NCBI GenBank assembly: GCA_024653795.1 | Contig: JANLHY010000161.1 | Span: 1-13,193, forward strand | Direction of reading: 5' to 3' | Length of the DNA stretch: 13,193 bases | DNA from: Candidatus Brocadiaceae bacterium | Lineage (GTDB): Bacteria > Planctomycetota > Brocadiia > Brocadiales > Brocadiaceae | Shown: positions 1 to 6,018 of the stretch, piece by piece | Layout: every line of letters begins with the position of its first letter | How positions within the stretch are numbered: the stretch's first letter is position 1 | Program-made: the position numbers and the translations under genes | Notes under the pieces: model-generated | What the model saw: the letters and a program-made list of their open reading frames with translations, nothing else | Database searches by the model: none | What the model was told of the DNA's origin: nothing

Positions 1-64
1 AAGAGGGGATAAAGGGGTGTGTAAGTTTTCCGCGACACACCCCCAGCCCCTCTTTCTAGAGGGG
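1..64. repeat. Intergenic compound inverted repeat
   Basis: Positions 1-8 (AAGAGGGG) and 14-22 (GGGGTGTGT) pair with 47-54 and 35-43, giving an interrupted stem of 8 plus 9 bp. The right arm can instead fold on itself as CCCCTCT-TTCT-AGAGGGG (47-64). This two-state palindrome looks like a dispersed intergenic repeat or the terminator of a gene lying left of the window. No coding sequence is visible in it. The left end is cut by the window, so the full size is unknown. Confidence 0.5.
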
Positions 65-109
65 AGCTTAAAAGTCGCTGCCAAAGGCAGCCTAATTTAA
101 ATCTCTAAT

Positions 110-781
110 ATGAAAAAGATATTCATAGCGATCACCATTATTTCCTACTTATATGCCTCTGCCTGTACTCCCACAACGTACCGCATCTATGAGGAACATA
201 AGCACGCAGAAAATTCTGATTTATCTGCTACGGAAATATTACATCTTGAATTTGACACCACAAGAAGGGTGTTGCAAATTTTAGAAAATGCCTCGAATTG
301 TCTCGATAATGGCAAACCCGTCTCGAAAGAGACATTTAACGAAATTATTGATATCATCAATGGTTTTATTCATAAATGCCATCAAGAGAAGGAAGACAGG
401 TTGCTATTCCCATTCCTCAAAAATGTGCGCGGCGGTGAAAAGAAGGACTTTTTAGGACAACTCCTGATGGAACACGTCTCTGCGCGTGATGAGATAAGGA
501 ATCTGGCCGGGGCAGTAAACTACATATATCAGGGTAAAAAGGCAAAAAAGAAGGTCACGAAAATCGCCCGCGCATATATCAAGTTTATGGATAAACATAT
601 CCGTATGGAGGAAAAAGTACTTTTCCCCTGGATGAACAAGGTATTAACCCGTGACGAACAAATGATACTAATCACAAAATTTGAGGCCATGGAAAAAGAA
701 GATATTGATGCCGGTGTACACGAAAAATACACTGCCATGATCGAAAGGCTTGAGGAGCAATTAGGGGTTTGCGCTGAATAG
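110..781 (+). CDS. Hemerythrin-like (HHE domain) putative lipoprotein
   Basis: This 223-residue protein begins with a short hydrophobic segment (residues 4-18) ending in A-S-A-C, so Cys19 could be a lipoprotein attachment site and the protein would sit on the membrane outside the cytoplasm. The rest is helical. It carries the spaced His/Glu pattern of HHE-type hemerythrin-like domains: His45, His88 and His91 with Glu95, His122, then His163 followed by Glu167/Glu168. These would form a di-iron site that binds oxygen or nitric oxide, or stores iron. The assignment rests on this pattern. Hemerythrin-like proteins are usually cytoplasmic or fused to sensors, so an exported version is less usual. 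The chosen start puts the signal segment at the very N-terminus, but no strong ribosome binding site precedes it. The gene converges on the ChrA gene, with a palindromic repeat between them. Confidence 0.75.
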   Translation: MKKIFIAITIISYLYASACTPTTYRIYEEHKHAENSDLSATEILHLEFDTTRRVLQILENASNCLDNGKPVSKETFNEIIDIINGFIHKCHQEKEDRLLFPFLKNVRGGEKKDFLGQLLMEHVSARDEIRNLAGAVNYIYQGKKAKKKVTKIARAYIKFMDKHIRMEEKVLFPWMNKVLTRDEQMILITKFEAMEKEDIDAGVHEKYTAMIERLEEQLGVCAE

Positions 782-812
782 AACACATTACTTTGAGAAA
801 AAAATAAGTATG

Positions 813-902
813 GGTAGGGTGGATTAAGACGCTGTCTTTGGCGCCAAATCCACCTTTCACGTTTTCTCAATGGTGGATTCGCTTCGCTTAATCCACCCTA
901 CC
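813..902. repeat. Palindromic repeat element, copy 1
   Basis: A perfect 16-bp inverted repeat (GGTAGGGTGGATTAAG at 813-828, complement at 887-902) encloses a second dyad, AATCCACC (847-854) against GGTGGATT (872-879). The transcript would fold as a long two-part hairpin. A second copy with the same outer 15 bp and the same inner dyad lies at 8466-8555. The design resembles REP-like or MITE-like elements mobilised in trans. Lying between the converging hemerythrin and ChrA genes, it may also end transcription from both sides. Confidence 0.8.
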
Positions 903-924
903 TAACTAACTTTGTATTCTGGAA

Positions 925-2115
925 CTAAAACTTTGTTAATATATAGCCGACAATAGCACTACCGACCACGATCCATAGTGTATTCACTTTTTTGAATACA
1001 AATGTAACAGCAACACTCATGAGTGCAATCAGCCATGTCTGCCAGTTAATAAGACTGACACGGGCAAGTTGTATTACCGCAACCGCCATTATCGCCACTG
1101 CCCCTACATTGACTGAATCAAGAAAGCGGGATACCCATTTTGAAGTCCTCATCTTGGGAATGAATGGATTCAGCATGGCTATGAAGAAAAAAGACGGTAA
1201 AAACATGCCAACAGTCGCAAGTATGGCGCCTTTTATTCCGATAATCTGGTAACCGACAAAGGTAACTGCACTTAAAACTGGTCCAGGTGTAAATTGTCCG
1301 ACAGCAATGGCATCGACAAGCTGTTGTTGTGTAAGCCACCCTAACTGGTCAATGAGTTCGTCTTGAAGATAAGCAATTAACACATAACCACTGCCAAAAA
1401 GCACAGATCCAATTTTCAGGAATACCAGAAAAAGTTTAACGAGCGATACGTTGCTGGCGACTTGTCCTGCAGAAAGGGCAGTTGCTGCAATCGCAGCCTT
1501 TGGATATCCTGGTTTTGCCGATAAAAGAAATGAGGGAAAAAAAGATGCCTTCACACTGTTCCTTTTTTGGCCAAATGAAAGCCAGAACATTCCAAAGAGT
1601 CCGCCTGCAATGAGGACAAGCACCTCACTCATACCGGCAAGAGAAGCAATCATTACTGCTGCACCGATTATACCCAACTGCCAGTTCTTCAAGGCCTTCT
1701 TGCCAAACTTGTATACTGCATTAATAATAATAGCAAGAACGGCCGGTCTAATGCCATACCAGATTGGCTTGATATCCGGGATAGAACCATATTGCTGATA
1801 GAACCAGGCTATAGCTCCTGTTATCAGTGTCGCAGGAATGATGAAACCCAGGCCCGCAACTATCAGACCTGGCCACCCTGCTCGGTGGTATCCGCAGTGC
1901 ATTGCCATCTCGGTTGAATTAGGCCCCGGGATCAGGTTGGTTGCGCCTATAAGATCCAAAAAATGCTCTCTGGACATCCATTTCCTTTTACTGACGACCT
2001 CATTCTCCATCATAGCGATATGTGCGGCTGGCCCGCCAAATCCAATGATACCAAGTTTTAAAAAAACGCCAGCAAGTTCCTTCAAGTGTGCTAATAAATC
2101 TATTTTCCCCTTCAC
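925..2115 (-). CDS. chrA: Chromate transporter, CHR family (two-domain ChrA)
   Basis: This 396-residue inner-membrane protein has the two-halved architecture and length of long-chain CHR transporters, which export chromate by proton antiport. Each half carries the family's conserved start. The first has F-x-K-L-G-x-x-G-F-G-G-P-A near residue 17 and N-L-I-P-G-P-N near residue 60. The second repeats this as FLKIGSVLFGSGYV near residue 232 with GQFTPGPV near residue 272. Translation starts at GTG, with AGGAG seven bases upstream. It follows a predicted outer-membrane barrel gene by 80 bases, so the two are probably cotranscribed. ChrA homologues are often annotated from similarity alone, so the physiological substrate could be another oxyanion such as sulfate. 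Confidence 0.92.
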   Translation of the reverse strand: MKGKIDLLAHLKELAGVFLKLGIIGFGGPAAHIAMMENEVVSKRKWMSREHFLDLIGATNLIPGPNSTEMAMHCGYHRAGWPGLIVAGLGFIIPATLITGAIAWFYQQYGSIPDIKPIWYGIRPAVLAIIINAVYKFGKKALKNWQLGIIGAAVMIASLAGMSEVLVLIAGGLFGMFWLSFGQKRNSVKASFFPSFLLSAKPGYPKAAIAATALSAGQVASNVSLVKLFLVFLKIGSVLFGSGYVLIAYLQDELIDQLGWLTQQQLVDAIAVGQFTPGPVLSAVTFVGYQIIGIKGAILATVGMFLPSFFFIAMLNPFIPKMRTSKWVSRFLDSVNVGAVAIMAVAVIQLARVSLINWQTWLIALMSVAVTFVFKKVNTLWIVVGSAIVGYILTKF

Positions 2116-2195
2116 GCCAAGACTCCTGGTTTTTATCTTTTATACCTAGGAAATACAATTCTTTGCATTCAATTTAAGTCTGAACATTTTTTCCC

Positions 2196-3134
2196 TCAAA
2201 AATCCTTTAATACACTAAACCAGATTCTGTTATCAAATTCATCCCGTCCAGTTATGGGAAATTCTACTCCCGGCATGAGCCAGCAGTCGTGACCAAGATT
2301 CCATCGGGCACCTGGAAGAATGCTTACTACCGTAGTATCATCATTAGTTCCTATATCGGAACTTCCGTTGAATTCAACAAAAAAGGTGAGATTCCCAAAG
2401 AATGGCGTATCTTTTGGTGTAACGGTCTTAGTCAAGGCAGCACCATAGTTGACTGTAGTATCCGGATCCTTATCGGATTTACCCCCTGCTGGGATATCAA
2501 GCCCCAAAAAGCTGTGGAGGGCAAAATGTCCACCAATATCTCTCCACATACCGATGCCCGGGCTAATAGTCGTCATACTACTTCCTAATCCAAGGTCTTC
2601 ATTTCCTGTAGGAATTTTTACATCCAGGAGAGATAATAGTGTAGTATTGCGTGTCTCCATAAGCATTACCCTGGTTACGAATGAGGTATCGCCAAAGCCA
2701 CTGTGATCGTTATCGCTCTTTGGGGATATTGACACAATTGTTGGCTCAACTTCTATTAAAAGTCTCCGACTGACTGGCATTTCAAATTCAAACTCCCATT
2801 CGTGCTCATCGAGCTTACCACCATCACCATTATTGGTAAACGAGTAATTCATACGCACCTCACGCTCAAATACTGTGGCAGGAATCTTGAGTAGTCTGAA
2901 ACGAGGGGACTGGTCTGGTTCCTGCGCTGGCTCTTCCCATTGACCAAATTTCCAACCTTCAGAAAAGAAGTTTGAAAAGGTAAGATCTGGTTTTCTACCG
3001 GAAAGTTCTTCCGCCTGAAGAAGTGTGGAAAGTAAACCTACGAAAAGAATAAAAGAGATAAATAATTTACCACATGCAAATGCAACCTTTCCGAAATACC
3101 TCTGGAACCAATTTCTTATTCTTCTTTGTTTCAT
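2196..3134 (-). CDS. Outer-membrane beta-barrel protein, transporter-like
   Basis: The 312-residue product has a basic N-terminus and a hydrophobic stretch at about residues 18-40 ending L-L-Q-A-E, a probable export signal. It is followed by alternating amphipathic strands rich in Gly, Asp and aromatics, and the last residue is Phe, as in Gram-negative outer-membrane barrels. The pattern resembles the broad 'MetA-pathway' family of putative outer-membrane transporters (PF13557), with features such as D-V-K-I-P-T-G and the repeated N-x-G turns. That family link is by general resemblance only. An AGGAG lies ten bases before the start. It sits between the TauE/SafE gene (122 bases upstream) and chrA (80 bases downstream), so it may supply the outer-membrane step for a solute or anion handled by these permeases. 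The substrate cannot be read from the sequence. Confidence 0.7.
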   Translation of the reverse strand: MKQRRIRNWFQRYFGKVAFACGKLFISFILFVGLLSTLLQAEELSGRKPDLTFSNFFSEGWKFGQWEEPAQEPDQSPRFRLLKIPATVFEREVRMNYSFTNNGDGGKLDEHEWEFEFEMPVSRRLLIEVEPTIVSISPKSDNDHSGFGDTSFVTRVMLMETRNTTLLSLLDVKIPTGNEDLGLGSSMTTISPGIGMWRDIGGHFALHSFLGLDIPAGGKSDKDPDTTVNYGAALTKTVTPKDTPFFGNLTFFVEFNGSSDIGTNDDTTVVSILPGARWNLGHDCWLMPGVEFPITGRDEFDNRIWFSVLKDF

Positions 3135-3256
3135 CTGAATTCTACTCCTATCACATAAGAATCGAAAAAATAAATTTCGTAGAAAATTTACTACAATAAA
3201 AAGAACCTTTTGAGATAAACTACTATAGATAACAATGCATTGTTTTATTCAACAGA

Positions 3257-4045
3257 TCATATCAATCCAACCCCCAACATAATCGATACAAAAAACAATA
3301 ATATCCCAACAATAATTTGGATTGTACGCATGGTAATTTTTTTGACCAGGCGCGAACCAATAAATGATCCAAAAAATGCTGTTAAGATAGCAGTAGTAAC
3401 CAATCCAATTCCAACCTGATTTTTAAGTATGGCAAAGTTTTTCGGAAAAAATGTAACTCCATAGACAGTCAGTCTGGACACATCAACCATTACGGCAGAA
3501 ACAACCGATGTCCCGATAAATGCCTCCTTATTAAGTCCTGTCCTGATCAAAAAGGCAGAACGCAACGCTCCCTGTTGTCCAGAAAGTCCGCCGAAGAAAC
3601 CTGAGAGCGCACCACCGAGCGGGATATACTTCATATCGAAGGAAAGTTTTTCAAGGCGCGGACTGAGTTCAAGAATTGCAAAAGTTGCTATAAGAACAGC
3701 AATCACCAATTTTACGACTGTAATAGTAAACAATCGTCCGCCCAGTGTATACTCTGTAACAGGCTGTACATTCGCAAAATAATTCAACAGCAATGCCCCA
3801 ACTATCGCCGTGACGGATGCAGGAATAGCGAATCTCAACACGATCTTAATGTCTGCCTTTCTCCCTACCAGCGCTAATTTGAAAATGTTATTTGCCAGGT
3901 GAACAATAGCTGTTGCACCCACTGCGACTTCTAACGGAAAAAAGATTGCAAAGGCAGGCATGAGAAGGGTACCTAATCCAAAACCCGAAAAGAGTGTTAA
4001 GGCAGAGACGACAAGCGCTACGGTGCAAATAACCAGGTAAACCAT
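3257..4045 (-). CDS. TauE/SafE family permease (sulfite/anion exporter-like)
   Basis: From the preferred start the protein has 262 residues and about eight hydrophobic helices in two similar halves, as in the TauE/SafE (formerly DUF81) family of putative sulfite, sulfoacetate or other anion exporters. Family-like features are the early L-x-S-G-F-G-L-G-T-L-L-M-P-A-F segment, G-A-T-A-I-V-H-L-x-N, and the central GALSGFFGGLSGQQGALRS. A longer frame opens at 4087, but that start lies inside the preceding gene. The start at 4045 has AAGG eight bases upstream and begins just after the preceding stop, so it is preferred. The last gene before it is a short membrane protein ending at 4056. Substrate unknown; a sulfur oxyanion would suit the nearby rhodaneses and redox genes. 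Confidence 0.85.
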   Translation of the reverse strand: MVYLVICTVALVVSALTLFSGFGLGTLLMPAFAIFFPLEVAVGATAIVHLANNIFKLALVGRKADIKIVLRFAIPASVTAIVGALLLNYFANVQPVTEYTLGGRLFTITVVKLVIAVLIATFAILELSPRLEKLSFDMKYIPLGGALSGFFGGLSGQQGALRSAFLIRTGLNKEAFIGTSVVSAVMVDVSRLTVYGVTFFPKNFAILKNQVGIGLVTTAILTAFFGSFIGSRLVKKITMRTIQIIVGILLFFVSIMLGVGLI

Positions 4046-4055
4046 TTTTATATCC

Positions 4056-4328
4056 TTATATAATAAACCGACCAAACAGCACGGCAACCCACACCATCAT
4101 TGGCCACCAGAGTCCCCAAATGACTAAGTTTACGATATTGGTCTTCGCATAAAGCTTATCATTCACGTATTCCGGGACAAAATGTCCCCATCCAATAATG
4201 GAAAGGGTTACAAATATAGCAAGCGTTATGAACTGGAAAACATAAGGGAATCCAGGCCATAATACTAATCCACGGATTAATCGTAATTTCAGGAGATTAT
4301 ATCCGCGGGTACCTTTATTACAAGTCAT
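4056..4328 (-). CDS. Short membrane protein resembling a truncated 4Fe-4S membrane protein
   Basis: This 90-residue protein has two hydrophobic helices, at about residues 28-46 and 64-88. The sequence around W-P-G-F-P-Y-V-F-Q, I-I-G-W-G and L-V-I-W-G-L-W-W-P resembles the N-terminal membrane part of NosR-like or polyferredoxin-type proteins. Those usually continue after F-G-R with a Trp-Cys and the Cys motifs that hold 4Fe-4S clusters. Here the frame ends at F-G-R-F-I-I, exactly before the expected cysteines, so the cluster-binding part is missing. Its ATG overlaps the TGA of the original PiT frame (ATGA at 4325-4328), a sign of former translational coupling. It is either a decayed gene or a free-standing membrane stub; the decayed PiT next door favours decay. 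The family link is from recall of the motif pattern and not from a search. Confidence 0.55.
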   Translation of the reverse strand: MTCNKGTRGYNLLKLRLIRGLVLWPGFPYVFQFITLAIFVTLSIIGWGHFVPEYVNDKLYAKTNIVNLVIWGLWWPMMVWVAVLFGRFII

Positions 4329-4523
4329 CTTCCACCGCTAAATACAGCAGCCACAGGTAATGTCACAAACCATGACAGAAGTATTTCGAGTACCATACGA
4401 AAGTTTATATTCCATGTGAATACTACTACCAAAAAGTGTGGCAACTCCTTTAAAGTTGTCATTGGCACCATTTGAATATGAAAGGAAGCATGTAGCGAGA
4501 AAAAGAATTATTAATATCGTCAT
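4325..4523 (-). pseudogene. PiT-family phosphate transporter, internally deleted remnant
   Basis: From ATG at 4523 (AGAGGA eight bases upstream) the frame encodes a hydrophobic N-terminus with S-N-G-A-N-D-N-F-K-G-V-A-T-L-F-G-S, the signature of PiT inorganic phosphate permeases. After 34 codons it no longer looks like PiT and stops at 4338. In another frame the following bases encode V-L-E-I-L-L-S-W-F-V-T-L-P-V-A-A-V, the typical last helix of PiT. That frame ends in a TGA overlapping the next gene's ATG. First and last parts of a roughly 330-400-residue transporter are thus joined near 4400-4430, with about 0.9 kb lost and the frame shifted. An upstream extension of the open frame to 4628 has no support. 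The product cannot transport phosphate. Confidence 0.85.
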
Positions 4524-4638
4524 TTCTCTCATCCTCTTTCTAGAAATAAGCATTCGAAGGTACAATCCTTTTTGACACGTCGCGTTGCTTCCGCTGGAAA
4601 AACAAAAAATTAAGCAGAGTAATAACAATACAAATCTG

Positions 4639-5799
4639 TCATTCCATTATTTCCAGCGACGTAGAATAAAAAGGTACAGTAACTTTGCTCACGGGTATGG
4701 GTGCTTCATCAGCCTTCTTGGGAAATATTAAATACTCAATCATACCTAATCGCAGTGTTAGCTTTTTAAAGTCTGCCTTCCGTGGAATTTTATACTTGTA
4801 ATAAAATGATTTGCACTCCCCGGGTGTTAACCTTTCATCTTTCACCTCTGTTGGGTATGTAGGGAATTCAAATGTCCGTGTGATAAAATATTCCTTTAGA
4901 CCCCTCTCCTTCCCATTTTCATCCAGTACCGCCACACGGGCGGCAATACCTCTGACTGGTCAGCCAGTTGGCACGCGGTGTCCAGCCCCTATATTGGTAA
5001 CCCTTATTTCAGCTTTTAGTTTGTCTCCTGGTTTATAAGTATCTCTCTCTGTTTTCAATTCTACTTTTAACGCCTGTCTTAATTCTTCAGGGTTGCGAGA
5101 GCTTTTCTGGTCATGCATTCCATAAATACGTTTTGGTCTTCCCAATGAGGCAAACCCTTCCTTCCGACTCATATGACAATCCTGGCACGTCTCCTTTTTA
5201 CCTGACATTTTGTACTCATCGCTGGTAGAGCATGTCTGTTTGATCCTTGCCCTTGGGAAGCCCCAGGAGTGGCAGGTGTAACAGAACTCCGACGTTTGGA
5301 AAGATGGGTCATATTTAACAGGATGCGGCGCTTCTCCTTCTTTTATCTCCCGCGGGCCGTACAGGGTCTTATTCCTCAGGTGGCAAACCACGCACGTTAC
5401 ACCCTCCTTTATAAGCATCGTGTCGAATTCTTTATTCTTGATCGCAACAAAAGGCAAAGGACCTGTTTCTTTAAAACCCCTTAAAATTTTGGGTTTTTGT
5501 TCCAGCATGGGAAAGTGGCAATTGGAGCAAAAGGGGGGATTGTTCTTTACCGTCCAGCATGCCTGAAAGATGGGATTTGTCGATGATTTGCTGTGCATGG
5601 ACTCCCGCCACTGGTCATAAATTTCCTGGTGACAATCTTTACATGAGTCGGCGCCATGTAAAGGAATATTTTGGGGCAAGTCTAATCGAGGAATATAATT
5701 TGATGGGCCAATAAATGTGACGCCTGCATCATTACCCCATAAAACACGGGAGGCGATAATACTAACTGTTAAAATCAGAATTATTTTAAGCCTGTTCAT
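4639..5799 (-). CDS. Pentaheme cytochrome c with one in-frame UGA (candidate selenoprotein)
   Basis: Read through a single UGA, the gene encodes 386 residues. An N-terminal export signal (about residues 4-22) is followed by five CxxCH heme sites: Cys53-His57, Cys91-His95, Cys136-His140, Cys173-His177 and Cys205-His209. This is the style of periplasmic cytochrome c554-like multiheme proteins. The C-terminal part is a beta-rich domain with the motif G-H-R-V-P-T-G, after which the UGA (codon 280, 4960-4962) falls. The frame continues without a break for 106 more codons and stays protein-like (V-R-G-I-A-A-R-V-A-V-L-D-E-N-G). A standard gene caller would split it into 4960-5799 and a start-less 4639-4935. 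The GTG at 4935 has no ribosome binding site. Either UGA is recoded, perhaps as selenocysteine, or the gene carries a nonsense mutation or base error. Downstream partner genes are the PiT remnant and a TauE/SafE permease. Confidence 0.8.
4923..4962 (-). promoter_or_regulatory. In-frame UGA with SECIS-like hairpin in the cytochrome gene
   Basis: On the minus-strand mRNA the UGA (4962-4960) is followed directly by CCAGT, which can pair with ACTGG 28 bases further on. Inside this, GCCGCC pairs with GGCGGU (one G-U pair) around a five-base apical loop, CGUGU. The loop begins after 21 bases and has G as its second base. As I recall the bacterial SECIS rules (loop 16-37 bases from UGA, G in the first two loop positions, stem of at least four pairs), this hairpin fits. 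GC-rich coding DNA forms such hairpins by chance, so this supports but does not prove selenocysteine insertion. Confidence 0.4.
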
Positions 5800-6018
5800 A
5801 TCTGTTTCCTCCTTACGGCTGGTTCAATCTTACAGTTTGAACCAGATATTTTGAACCGAGCTATGGGTTTTAAAAGTACAAGCCATGCAAAATGCCAAAT
5901 GTTTAGGTTCAATCGAGGACGATTGAACCAGCGCTGGGGTTCATTCCCTGCCATTGGCCGACCACAAGGGATCGGCGCTACTTTTTTGCCAAAAGTGTCG
6001 AAATATTTTCTAAAGCAC
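5800..6018. repeat. Intergenic gap with two related hairpins
   Basis: The 219-base gap between the redoxin-barrel gene and the cytochrome gene holds two dyads built on the same core. CTGGTTCAA (5819-5827) pairs with TTGAACCAG (5837-5845), and GGTTCAATCG (5906-5915) pairs perfectly with CGATTGAACC (5920-5929) around AGGA. The shared GGTTCAA/TTGAACC units suggest a small dispersed repeat. The hairpins may also stop, slow or process the transcript between the two genes. The cytochrome start has a GGAGGAAA-type ribosome site in this gap, on the minus strand at about 5806-5813. I see no gene here. Confidence 0.6.

Noticed and set aside
1451..2149. Plus-strand open frames over chrA
   Set aside because: They mirror the clearly conserved ChrA frame and show no domain or start signal.
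4524..4628. N-terminal extension of the PiT remnant to 4628
   Set aside because: The first 35 codons do not look like PiT, and a good ribosome site precedes the Met at 4523.
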